A stretch of 64,000 nt of DNA from TMP-86 sp039807285 (lineage in GTDB: Bacteria; Pseudomonadota; Gammaproteobacteria; Steroidobacterales; Steroidobacteraceae): the NCBI GenBank assembly GCA_044226785.1, contig JBGAGK010000023.1, positions 1 through 64,000 on the forward strand, given 5' to 3'. This document shows positions 43,484 to 51,890 of this stretch, one piece after another (within the stretch, counting starts at the first letter, position 1; each line of letters begins with the position of its first letter). A program made the translations under genes and the position numbers. The notes under the pieces were generated by a model, which had not been told where the DNA came from, did no database searches, and saw nothing but the letters and a program-made list of their open reading frames with translations.

Positions 43484-43690
43484 TCAGCTTGCGCCTTGCT
43501 CTTCCTTGTTCTGCGAGATCCACAACAAGGCTGCTTCGACGTCCTGCAGCTCGGCGGCGCTGAAGCCTTCCAGACGTGCACCGGTCGACTCGGCCTTGCG
43601 ACGGTTCAGATCATCGCTTGCCGTCTTGTACACCCACACCAGTCCGCGACGGACACGGGAAGTGAATTTCTGCTGCTTTTCGTCGTTCAT
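43484..43690 (-). CDS. Small hypothetical protein (68 aa)
   Basis: The ATG at 43690 has an ideal AAGGAG site six bases upstream, which decides the start over ATG 43708. The product is soluble, charged and helical (SRVRRGLVWVYKTASDDLNRR, then AELQDVEAALLWISQNKEEQ). No family was recognised. It lies 33 bases downstream of the M28 peptidase gene on the same strand and could be the last gene of that operon. Confidence 0.65.
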   Translation of the reverse strand: MNDEKQQKFTSRVRRGLVWVYKTASDDLNRRKAESTGARLEGFSAAELQDVEAALLWISQNKEEQGAS

Positions 43691-43723
43691 GTTCAACTCC
43701 TTCAACAAAAGGTCGCTCCCGCC

Positions 43724-45982
43724 TCAGGTTCCGGAGGCGGCTTCCAGTTTCGATCCCCAGGCATCCAGTACGCCTGATACCACGGCAATGTAGTGGTTCG
43801 CATCGCTCCAGCGATACTCTTCCATTGCTTCGCGTATGCCCGGGAGGGTCTTGACACCATAGCCGGTACTGGCGCCGGGTGCATAGATCATGTGGACATA
43901 CCACTGTCGACCCGGCAGTCCATGTGACTCGGTGAGCTGGGTTTCAAGCTGCGCCAGCAATGCATTGCAGCGTTCCTGCCTGATCCGGGATTTTGAATCC
44001 CCGGCCTGCAAAAGTCGATCGTAACCCGCATCGAACGCCTTGGCCCGCGCGCCCAGCCGCTCCACTGCGCGATCGAGCACGGCCAGATCCAGTGCCGGCA
44101 CTTCGGGTATCAGTGCTGGGGGTCCGCGCTTCACATCCGGATCCGCCGCAACCCTGAAGGCATCCTGGCGCATCAGTTCGCGCTGCAGCTGCCCGCGTGC
44201 ATTCAGATCATCGCGCAGTTGTTTCAGTTCCCTGGCATAGGTTGCAACCGCCTCGCTGAAGTCCTGGGCGCGCAGCGGCAGCAATGGCGCCTGTGCCGTT
44301 CGCAGTACGGCACGCCCCACCACCCGGGCGGTGGCGATCGTGTACTGGAACGAGGGATCGACGAAGCGGCTGAAGTGATCGAAGGAATCGTAGGCGGAAT
44401 GGTAAACGCCATACTGCCCCTCGCCGTCGAATTCCAGATTCAGGGACGCGATGCCCAGATGCTGAAGGAAAGGCGAGAAATCCGAGCCGGAGCCCAGTGC
44501 TCCGAGAGGCAATCGTGAATCCTTCGCCGGTTGCGGTTTGTTCGAGTCATAGGCATTGACCTTGCCGGCCGCGAGCGCACGCTGCAGCAGACTCACGTGA
44601 GTCTCTGGGTCCTGGACATCGGATGCGATCTGGCTGACGAAGCTGCGCAGTCCCTGGCTGCCGCCAGCACTCAACGTGCCCCGCATGGCCATGTCGGTGT
44701 TCACGTAAAGCACGGCCTTGGACTTGAGTTCCGCCGCATGGGTCTCGACCCACTCGGTGGAGCCCAGCAATCCCGCTTCCTCCCCGTCCCAGCTCGCGTA
44801 CACCAATGTGCGCCGCGGACGCCAGCCCTTTTTCGCCAGCAGGCCAATGGCCTTCGCCTCGGCCAGCATGGCCACATGGCCGGAAAACGGGTCCGATGCG
44901 CCGAACACCCACGCGTCGTGGTGATTGCCGCGCACGATCCACTGATCCGGGTAATCCTTGCCCGGAAGTCTTGCGATGACATCGTAAAGCGTCGCCCGGT
45001 TCCAGTCCGACTCGATGCGCAGGCGCACCTGCGCCGTGCCCGGTCCCAGGTGATAGGTGATCGGCAATGCGCCCTGCCAGTTCACTGGCGCAACCGGGCC
45101 GGTCAACGCGGCAAGCAGCGGCTGCGCATCGGCATATGAAATCGGCAGCACGGGAATCTTCAGGATGACGCGGGCCTGCGACACAGGAAGGCGCTGTGCC
45201 TTGGCGGTTGCTCCCACCCCGGGCGTCAGCGGGTCTCCCGCATACAGGGAGAAATCCTCGACCGACCCGCGCTGCACGGCATCGGGCGGACGATAACCTC
45301 CACGAGGATAGACATCACCCTCACGATAGCCGTCGTCCTTCGGATCGGAATAGATGATGCAGCCCACGGCACCGTGCTCGTGAGCAAGCTTGGGCTTCAA
45401 TCCGCGCCAGCCTGCACCGTACCGGGCAATGACGATGCGACCCTTGACACTGATGCCGCGGCGTTCCAGTTCCAGGTAATCCTGCGGCATGCCGTAATTC
45501 ACGTACACCAGGTCCGCGGTCACGTCGCCATCCGCGCCGTAGACGTTGTAGGGCGGTAGTTCCGATCCCGTCTGGGTCGAAGTTGCATCGCCCTCGACGG
45601 GTGGTTCGGCCAGCTTCGCCGTGAACGGCGCGGGCGAGAGCATCTGCAGTGACACATGTCTGGGTGTGGGGTACAGGACCGAGAACTCCTCGATCGCCGC
45701 CTTCCAGCCCCAGGAGCGGAACAGCCCGAGGACGAACTCGGCATTCTGGCGGTTGTGCTCACTGCCGACGTGATTGGGAGCCGCCGACAGGTGCTCCATC
45801 CAGCCCCGCGCCTCCTCTGCGGAAAGACCGCCATCGAAATCCCGCTCGAGCCGGGCCTGCGCCGTGGCTGCGGCCGGGTCGAATCCCAGCATGTCCGGTG
45901 CGTCCGGGGACACCGCCGCTGGCACCAGACCGGCAACGGCAACGCCAACGCACAGCGATGCAAGACAAAGGAGCATTTTCAT
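43724..45982 (-). CDS. M28-family metallopeptidase (glutamate carboxypeptidase II-like)
   Basis: About 752 residues from ATG 45982 (MKMLLCLASL), the start of a signal peptide; the open frame extends ten codons upstream. The order follows the M28B type: a PA-domain insert (GRIVIARYGAGWRGLKPKLAHEHGAVGCIIY), the peptidase core with zinc ligands in GNHHDAWVFGASDP, SWDGEEAGLLGSTEW, NTDMAM and the last His in YHSAYDSFDHF, and a C-terminal helical dimerisation domain. These enzymes cleave C-terminal residues such as glutamate from small peptides. It is exported and lies 22 bases after the ABC permease gene. Confidence 0.9.
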   Translation of the reverse strand: MKMLLCLASLCVGVAVAGLVPAAVSPDAPDMLGFDPAAATAQARLERDFDGGLSAEEARGWMEHLSAAPNHVGSEHNRQNAEFVLGLFRSWGWKAAIEEFSVLYPTPRHVSLQMLSPAPFTAKLAEPPVEGDATSTQTGSELPPYNVYGADGDVTADLVYVNYGMPQDYLELERRGISVKGRIVIARYGAGWRGLKPKLAHEHGAVGCIIYSDPKDDGYREGDVYPRGGYRPPDAVQRGSVEDFSLYAGDPLTPGVGATAKAQRLPVSQARVILKIPVLPISYADAQPLLAALTGPVAPVNWQGALPITYHLGPGTAQVRLRIESDWNRATLYDVIARLPGKDYPDQWIVRGNHHDAWVFGASDPFSGHVAMLAEAKAIGLLAKKGWRPRRTLVYASWDGEEAGLLGSTEWVETHAAELKSKAVLYVNTDMAMRGTLSAGGSQGLRSFVSQIASDVQDPETHVSLLQRALAAGKVNAYDSNKPQPAKDSRLPLGALGSGSDFSPFLQHLGIASLNLEFDGEGQYGVYHSAYDSFDHFSRFVDPSFQYTIATARVVGRAVLRTAQAPLLPLRAQDFSEAVATYARELKQLRDDLNARGQLQRELMRQDAFRVAADPDVKRGPPALIPEVPALDLAVLDRAVERLGARAKAFDAGYDRLLQAGDSKSRIRQERCNALLAQLETQLTESHGLPGRQWYVHMIYAPGASTGYGVKTLPGIREAMEEYRWSDANHYIAVVSGVLDAWGSKLEAASGT

Positions 45983-46004
45983 GGATCGGGGTCCTCGATC
46001 AGGT

Positions 46005-46790
46005 TCAATCACGGATGCCGCTGCCCCGATTGAGCAGCAACAACGCCAGGGCGAACATGCCCAGCACGGCCAGGGTCATGACGCCGAATGCCCTGGGCAG
46101 ATCGACATCGGTGGTGCCCAGAAACCCGTAGCGGAACGCGCTCACCATGTACAGGATGGGGTTGGCATGCGAGAGCATGCGCGCCCATTCGGGCAGCATG
46201 TTGATGGAATAGAACACGCCGCCCAGGTAGGTGAGCGGAGTCAGGACGAAAGTCGGAAACCAGGAGATCTGTTCGAAGTTCTTCGCCAGGATCGCGTTGA
46301 TGAATCCGCCCAGGGAGAATACCGCGCTGGTCAGCAACACGGCTGTCAGCGTGACGAGCAGGCTGTGCACGCTCAGGTGCGTGAACAGCAGCGCCACCAG
46401 CGTCACGACCGCGCCGACCAGCAGGCCGCGAAGGATCCCGCCGCCGATGTAGCCCGCGACGATCAGTGCATTGGGGAGCGGTGAGACCAGCAGTTCCTCG
46501 ATGTGCTTGCCGAACTTGGCGCCGAAGAATGAGGAGGCCACATTGCTGAAGGAGTTGGTGATCACGCTCATCATGATGAGGCCTGGCGCGATGAACTGCA
46601 TGTAGCCGAATCCGCCGACGGTTCCCACGCGGCGTCCGATCAGGTTGCCGAAAATGACGAAATACAATGTGGCGGTCACGGCCGGCGGCACCAGGGTCTG
46701 CCCCCAGATGCGCGAGATCCGGTGAAATTCGCGGATCAGGATGGTCTTGAAACCGATCCACCTGGCACGTGCGAGGGACTGGCCGCTCAT
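46005..46790 (-). CDS. yadH: ABC-2 type transporter permease, YadH-like
   Basis: 261 residues with six membrane segments and the ABC-2 family pattern: an N-terminal amphipathic REFHRISRIWGQTLVPPAVTA, FIAPGLIMMSVITNSFSNV in the middle, and LSHANPILYMVSAFRYGFLG near the C-terminus, a motif shared with O-antigen and drug exporters. It overlaps the ATPase gene by four bases. The exported substrate is unknown for this family. Confidence 0.9.
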   Translation of the reverse strand: MSGQSLARARWIGFKTILIREFHRISRIWGQTLVPPAVTATLYFVIFGNLIGRRVGTVGGFGYMQFIAPGLIMMSVITNSFSNVASSFFGAKFGKHIEELLVSPLPNALIVAGYIGGGILRGLLVGAVVTLVALLFTHLSVHSLLVTLTAVLLTSAVFSLGGFINAILAKNFEQISWFPTFVLTPLTYLGGVFYSINMLPEWARMLSHANPILYMVSAFRYGFLGTTDVDLPRAFGVMTLAVLGMFALALLLLNRGSGIRD

Positions 46791-47722
46791 GCCGTGGCCG
46801 CGGCCCCGGGCTTCGAGTCGATCAGCCGCACGAACAGCTCCTCCAGCCGGTTGACCTTGTTGCGCATGCTGGTCACGGTGAGGTGCTGCTGCGTGAACTG
46901 CTCGAACAGCTGGTTCAGGCTCTGCCCCCGGGACAGTTCGACCTCCAGGGTGTGATCATCCACCAGATGTGCCGCGAAGCCGGGAAGGACCGGAACACTG
47001 CTCACCGGGACCTGCAGGTTGAACACGAAGGTCTCGGTCTGGAGCTTGCGAAGCACATTGCCCATGCTGTCGAACTCGATGATCCGTCCATCGTCGATGA
47101 TGGCGACCTGGCGACACAGGTTCTCGGCTTCCTCGAGGTAATGGGTGGTCAGGATGATGGTGGTGCCGCTGGCGTTCACTTCACGCAGGAACGTCCACAT
47201 GCTGCGACGGATCTCGATGTCCACGCCGGCCGTGGGTTCATCCAGGATCAGCAGCCGCGGCTCGTGCATCAGGGCGCGCGCGATCATCAGCCGGCGCTTC
47301 ATGCCTCCCGAGAGCGTGCGCGCCACCGTATTGCGCTTGTCCCACAGCTGCAGCTGCGTGAGATATTTTTCCGCCCGCTGGCGCGCCAGCGGGCGCGGTA
47401 TGCCATAAAACCCCGCCTGGTTGACCACGATAGTCATGCAGGTCTCGAACAGGTTGAAGTTGATTTCCTGCGGCACGAGCCCGATGCATGACTTGGCCAG
47501 CTCCAGCTCGGTGTCGATGTCGTGGCCGAACACCTGCACCGTCCCTCCGGTCTTGGTGACCAGCGAGGTGACGATGCCGATGGCCGTCGTCTTGCCTGCG
47601 CCGTTGGGGCCGAGCAGCGCGAAGAATTCGCCTTCGCGAACGTCGAGGTTGACGCCCTTGAGGGCCTTTACACCGTTCGCGTAAGTCTTGGTGAGGTTGC
47701 GGAAGGCAAGTGCGGGGTGCAT
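46787..47722 (-). CDS. yadG: ABC transporter ATP-binding protein, YadG-like
   Basis: 311 residues. Walker A GPNGAGKTT, Q-loop VPQE, signature LSGGMKRRLMIARAL, Walker B LLILDEPTAGVD and the switch His in TTHYLEEAE are intact. A C-terminal extension (about residues 215-311) is typical of the YadG/DrrA class. It energises the YadH-like permease; the M28 peptidase gene downstream is probably co-transcribed. Confidence 0.93.
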   Translation of the reverse strand: MHPALAFRNLTKTYANGVKALKGVNLDVREGEFFALLGPNGAGKTTAIGIVTSLVTKTGGTVQVFGHDIDTELELAKSCIGLVPQEINFNLFETCMTIVVNQAGFYGIPRPLARQRAEKYLTQLQLWDKRNTVARTLSGGMKRRLMIARALMHEPRLLILDEPTAGVDIEIRRSMWTFLREVNASGTTIILTTHYLEEAENLCRQVAIIDDGRIIEFDSMGNVLRKLQTETFVFNLQVPVSSVPVLPGFAAHLVDDHTLEVELSRGQSLNQLFEQFTQQHLTVTSMRNKVNRLEELFVRLIDSKPGAAATA

Positions 47723-47783
47723 GGCAGGGGTGCAAGCCTAAACTGGCGGCCCCGGCCAGCGCAATGCTCATCGGACAGGCTAT

Positions 47784-48443
47784 TCATCGGACCGGCATGC
47801 CCGCACCCTTGCGGCCTCTTGCACCGCCATTCAGGCTGGCAACCAGCGCGGCCGCCTCGAGTTGCAGCCCGAACAGCTGGGCACGGTGGAAGTCCGTACT
47901 GCCGGGCCGGCAGGCCTCGCTGGTCAGAAGTCCCCAGTAGGACCGGCTTGCCGCCCATCGCAGCGTGAGCCCCTGGTGCAACAGGGTTGTCAGGCCGGGC
48001 AACCGGTCCAGCGTGACCGCCGCCAGGGCGTCCGCCAGCCGCTCACTCATGCCCAGCACCAGCGGTGCACTGCGACGCTCGACCTGGACCAGGTTCCAGG
48101 CGAAGAACACGACGAGCTGGGCCAGATGCTGCAGCGGGGATTCCGCGACAGGCGCATCGGCCACCCGCGGATGGGCAGCCGCCAGCATCGCCTGCTGCCA
48201 GCCGGACTCATCGGCAAAGCGCAGATCGAACAGGGCATAGGGCACGAGCGCCAGGGCTTCACGCCGCTCCTCGCTCAGCTGGGCGAAGCGCTGCGCAAGC
48301 CCCGGTGGTACGTGCAGCAGGCGGTGGCACTCCGGAAAAGCCAGCAGTCCCAGCAGATGACGGTTCAGCCGCTGGAGCGAGGAAAGAATGAAGGTCGGCA
48401 GCAATGGCGGCCGGTCTTGCGCGGGGGATGGGGTGTTCTGCAT
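47784..48443 (-). CDS. Tandem FlhD-like regulator (two FlhD-like modules fused)
   Basis: 219 residues, apparently cytoplasmic and helical. Residues about 18-88 and 105-175 each align by eye with E. coli FlhD. The second copy is clearer: LVLGMSERLADALAAVTLDRLPGLTTLLHQGLTLRW against the FlhD segment beginning FRLGINEEMATTLAALTL, with about 11 identities in 36 positions and no gap. The first copy (RLLHVPPGLAQRFAQLSEERREALALV, then LFDLRF) is weaker but keeps the same hydrophobic spacing and ends in RF like FlhD. FlhD is a dimer that binds FlhC, so this would be a single-chain FlhD dimer. It is divergent from a FlhC-like gene. The call rests on manual alignment from memory. Confidence 0.6.
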   Translation of the reverse strand: MQNTPSPAQDRPPLLPTFILSSLQRLNRHLLGLLAFPECHRLLHVPPGLAQRFAQLSEERREALALVPYALFDLRFADESGWQQAMLAAAHPRVADAPVAESPLQHLAQLVVFFAWNLVQVERRSAPLVLGMSERLADALAAVTLDRLPGLTTLLHQGLTLRWAASRSYWGLLTSEACRPGSTDFHRAQLFGLQLEAAALVASLNGGARGRKGAGMPVR

Positions 48444-48576
48444 TGGCGGCTCCTGGCGGCAAGGCCGGGTGATGTGAATCGGTACAAATACACGAGTAAC
48501 CGGCTCATGAAATGCACTACCATGCTTATTAGACTTTGTGCAAAAAAATTGTCAAATATTCATTGAGACCCAAAAC
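48444..48576. promoter_or_regulatory. AT-rich divergent promoter region between the FlhD-like and FlhC-like genes
   Basis: 133 bases, markedly more AT-rich than the surroundings, especially 48520-48576 with a run of seven A residues. It must carry the start signals for both genes. No -35/-10 pair stands out. FlhDC-type boxes may lie here if the pair autoregulates. Confidence 0.45.
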
Positions 48577-49191
48577 ATGAGAATTTCGGATGACCGCTAC
48601 AATCGCGACCGGCAGAACATGGAAATGGCGGTACGGCTCATCCGGCATGAGGCACGGACGCTCACCATCCGACAATGGACCGGCCTGTCCGACGATCGCA
48701 TCCGCAAGCTCTACCGCACCTACGTTGCACACCAGGGCTCCCGCCGCATCCCCCGTCACCGCGGCAAGCCGCCGCGCCAGGTGGCCTACTTCTTTCGCAA
48801 CCCGGGCCGCCAGTTCCAGGCCGCACAACTCGCCAGCCTGTATATCGTGCTGGACCTGCTGCGGATCTCGGAGCTGGGCGTGGAGTCGCACTGCGAGCCG
48901 CGCTCGCTCCCGGCCTGCATGCGCCTGTGCGAAGCCTACGAGACCTATGTGGCCCTGCATCGCGGCGCCGACTGCCTGTCGTTCGAACATGCCTGGTTCC
49001 TGTTGCTCGCCCTGACCCACACCCGCGAGATCGGCGTCACGGCCTGTCCGGGCTGTGGCGGCGTGCGCCTCAAGGACCTGCTGTCACACCGCGGCGGGAT
49101 CTGCGTCCATTGCGAACAGGGCAGCCTGCAGCTCCAGCTGGGCGACACCCCGTCCGTACCGGAGCCGCAGGTCAGCGCAGGGAATCCCTGA
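48577..49191 (+). CDS. FlhC-like transcriptional regulator
   Basis: 204 residues from ATG 48577; FlhC of E. coli has 192. The N-terminal helix and DNA-contact region (RQNMEMAVRLIRHEARTLTI, GLSDDRIRKLYRTY) follows FlhC, as do AYETYVALHRGADCLSFEHAWFLL and the zinc site ACPGCGG ... GGICVHC (Cys157, Cys160, Cys176, Cys179: C-x2-C-x15-C-x2-C against x16 in E. coli). FlhC with FlhD forms a D4C2 activator of class II flagellar genes. No flagellar gene is in view, and nudC starts 21 bases downstream, so the pair may control something else. Confidence 0.75.
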   Translation: MRISDDRYNRDRQNMEMAVRLIRHEARTLTIRQWTGLSDDRIRKLYRTYVAHQGSRRIPRHRGKPPRQVAYFFRNPGRQFQAAQLASLYIVLDLLRISELGVESHCEPRSLPACMRLCEAYETYVALHRGADCLSFEHAWFLLLALTHTREIGVTACPGCGGVRLKDLLSHRGGICVHCEQGSLQLQLGDTPSVPEPQVSAGNP

Positions 49192-49212
49192 CGGGCTGGT
49201 AGAATCCTGCGC

Positions 49213-50163
49213 ATGCAGCGCAGGAACGTGTTCTCCGGTCCGTACCTGGACCGGGTCGCCCATCTGCGGCAGGACAGCCAGTGGCTGTCAGCCGCGCTGG
49301 CCGATGCGCGCAGCCGGGTGATCCCGGTGTGGAACCAGCGCAGCCTGATGCGCGACACGCAGGCGGGCAGCGCCCACGCCGCGTTCGTCGAGCTGCATTG
49401 CCTGCACGAGCATATCCACCGCATCGAGGACGTCATCTTCCTGGGCAGCCGCGGTGACGAGCTCTACTTTGCCTTCGAGATCGAATCCGACCAGCCTCCC
49501 CGAATTTCCCCCGACACGCACTTCATGGACCTTCGTACCATGGTGGCGCAGCTCGATTCGCAGGAGGCGGGCATCCTCGCCTACGCACGCGCCATGGTGT
49601 CATGGCATCACACACACCGCTTCTGCGGCTGCTGCGGTGCGCCGACCGTCCCCTGCCGCGGCGGACATGTCCTCAAGTGCTCGGCCGCAGGCTGCGGCCA
49701 TGAACAGTTCCCCAGGCTGGACCCGGCCATCATCGTCCTGGTCAGTGACGGTGATCATGCCCTGCTCGGACGTCAGGCTTCCTGGCCACCGAACCGGTAT
49801 TCCACGATCGCCGGTTTCGTCGAACCGGGAGAGTCGCTGGAGGACGCCGTGGCGCGCGAGGTGGCCGAGGAGACTGGCGTGCAAATCACCGATGTCCGCT
49901 ACCACTCCTCGCAACCCTGGCCTTTTCCTTCCTCGCTGATGCTCGGCTTCCTCGCCCAGGCGCGCACGCGGGAAATCTGCCTGTGCGACCGCGAACTGGA
50001 GGATGCGCGCTGGGTCAGCCGTGAGCAGATCATGGCGGGAGCATTCCTGCTCCCGCCTGGCCCCTCCATCTCCTTCGGCCTCATCGAGCACTGGTTCGAT
50101 TCCGCCGGCAAGGCGCGTTTGCGTGACATCGCCGGAGACAGTGCTTGGATGGCCCCGCGCTGA
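49213..50163 (+). CDS. nudC: NAD(+)/NADH pyrophosphatase (RNA deNADding enzyme)
   Basis: 316 residues. The zinc ribbon (FCGCCGAPTVPCRGGHVLKCSAAGCGHEQFPRLDPAII), the Nudix box GFVEPGESLEDAVAREVAEETGV and the NudC-specific SQPWPFPSSLM block are complete. It hydrolyses NADH to NMNH and AMP and removes NAD caps from RNA. The start is close behind the FlhC-like gene, and the stop overlaps the tamA frame by 19 bases, so the three are likely co-transcribed. Confidence 0.94.
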   Translation: MQRRNVFSGPYLDRVAHLRQDSQWLSAALADARSRVIPVWNQRSLMRDTQAGSAHAAFVELHCLHEHIHRIEDVIFLGSRGDELYFAFEIESDQPPRISPDTHFMDLRTMVAQLDSQEAGILAYARAMVSWHHTHRFCGCCGAPTVPCRGGHVLKCSAAGCGHEQFPRLDPAIIVLVSDGDHALLGRQASWPPNRYSTIAGFVEPGESLEDAVAREVAEETGVQITDVRYHSSQPWPFPSSLMLGFLAQARTREICLCDRELEDARWVSREQIMAGAFLLPPGPSISFGLIEHWFDSAGKARLRDIAGDSAWMAPR

Positions 50164-51890
50164 GCAGGCGCCTGATCCCGTTGCAGCTGTGTGCCCTGGC
50201 GCTGTTCAGCCAGCACGCGGCAGCCGACATCGGCATCGAGGTGAGCGGTGTCGAGGGTGACATCAAGCGGAACGTGCTGACCTTCCTGAGCCTGTCCCGC
50301 TATGCCGACCGCGACGACCTCGATGCGGATACCGTCGAACGCATTGCACAGCGGGTGCCCAACGAAGTCAGGTCCGCATTGCGCCCCTTTGGTTACTACA
50401 GCCCGCAGGTCGAATCCACACTCACGCATTCAGGCACCCATTGGCAGGCACGAATCAGCGTGAAAGCAGGCCCGCCGGTGATCCTGAAAGAAGTGGACAT
50501 CGAACTGGCCGGACCCGGTGAAAACGACCATATCCTGCGCACCGTGCTGGAACGCTCCACCCTCAAGGTGGGACAGCAGCTCAATCACGCCGACTACGAG
50601 AAGGTCAAGGGTGATCTGGAGCGCACCGCAGCCGCCTTCGGATACCTGGATGCGCAACTGGAACGTCACGAACTCGTGGTCGACCCGGCCGGCCTCGCGG
50701 CCGGCGTGCACCTGCGGCTCGACACGGGTCATCGCTACCGCTTCGGCGCAGCCACTATCCGGCAGGATGTCATCGACGATGGGCTGATGCGCCGCTACCT
50801 GCGCTTCCATGAAGGACAGTTCTACGACACGACGGCGCTCCTGCGCACGCAGTTCGCGCTGGACGACAGCCAGTATTTCTCCCGCGTCGAGGTGCTGCCC
50901 GGCGAGCGCAACCGGCAGGATCTCACCGTTCCGGTGGAAATCCAGGGAAAGGCGAGCCGCCGCAACCGCTACAGCATCGGCGCCGGATACGGCACGGATA
51001 CCCGGTATCGCGGCACGCTGGCCTGGGACGACCGCCTGGTCAACACGCACGGTCACCGCCTTCATCTCGGCATCAAGGGATCGGCCATCACACAGCAGCT
51101 GGATGCGAGCTACAGCATCCCGGTCGGGGACCCTGCGCTGGAGAAAATCAGTCTCGACGGAACCTATGGGCGCACCACCTACGGGGACATCACCTCCACC
51201 GGCCTGATCTTCAAGCCCGGACTCACGCAGGTGGTGGGTCGCTGGCAACGGGTCATGTACGTGGAGGTGGTCCGCTCCATCAATCGCACCAACTTCACGC
51301 GCAGCTCGGACTTCTCGCTCATCCCCGGCATCAGCTACGCATCGATCCCACCCGGGATCTTCGGCCAGCCGGTGGCCGGCAGGGGCCTGTACGTGGAGCT
51401 GTCCGGATCCCATGCAGCTCTGGGCTCGAATTCTGATTTCCTTCGCCTGTTCGTGCAGGACGACCAGCGATTCGACCTGTCCCGGCGCTGGCATCTGCTG
51501 CTGCGCGGACAGCTCGGAGTGAGTCTGGTCTCCCGGTTCACCGAACTGCCGCCGTTCGAGCGGTTCTTCGCCGGGGGCGACCGGAGCGTTCGCGGATTCG
51601 CCTTCAATTCCCTGAGCCCTGTCAATCAATACGGGGAGAAGATCGGTGGACGTGACCTGTTGGTGGGCAGTGTGGAAATCGAGCGTGACCTGCCGCGCAA
51701 CTTCGCTGTCGCAACCTTCTTCGATGCAGGCAATGCCATGAATTCCTTTACCGTCCCGCTGGAATACTCTGCGGGCGTGGGACTGCGATACAGGCTTCCC
51801 GGCATCAGCATCGGTGTGGACGTCGCGCAGGCCCTGTCGCGCACGGATCTCGGACCCCGCCTGCATCTGAACATACAGCCGGTTTTCTAG
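50145..51890 (+). CDS. tamA: Translocation and assembly module protein TamA
   Basis: 581 residues from a TTG start at 50145, which overlaps nudC by 19 bases; the frame cannot start much later because the signal peptide (LSRRLIPLQLCALALFSQHAAA) begins at once. Three POTRA domains (about residues 28-260) precede a BamA-type 16-stranded barrel. The barrel contains the FFAGGDRSVRGFAFNSLSP motif, the conserved lid-lock loop with RGF, and ends in LNIQPVF with C-terminal Phe. It works with TamB in outer membrane lipid and protein traffic; tamB starts immediately after the stop. Confidence 0.93.
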   Translation: MDGPALSRRLIPLQLCALALFSQHAAADIGIEVSGVEGDIKRNVLTFLSLSRYADRDDLDADTVERIAQRVPNEVRSALRPFGYYSPQVESTLTHSGTHWQARISVKAGPPVILKEVDIELAGPGENDHILRTVLERSTLKVGQQLNHADYEKVKGDLERTAAAFGYLDAQLERHELVVDPAGLAAGVHLRLDTGHRYRFGAATIRQDVIDDGLMRRYLRFHEGQFYDTTALLRTQFALDDSQYFSRVEVLPGERNRQDLTVPVEIQGKASRRNRYSIGAGYGTDTRYRGTLAWDDRLVNTHGHRLHLGIKGSAITQQLDASYSIPVGDPALEKISLDGTYGRTTYGDITSTGLIFKPGLTQVVGRWQRVMYVEVVRSINRTNFTRSSDFSLIPGISYASIPPGIFGQPVAGRGLYVELSGSHAALGSNSDFLRLFVQDDQRFDLSRRWHLLLRGQLGVSLVSRFTELPPFERFFAGGDRSVRGFAFNSLSPVNQYGEKIGGRDLLVGSVEIERDLPRNFAVATFFDAGNAMNSFTVPLEYSAGVGLRYRLPGISIGVDVAQALSRTDLGPRLHLNIQPVF

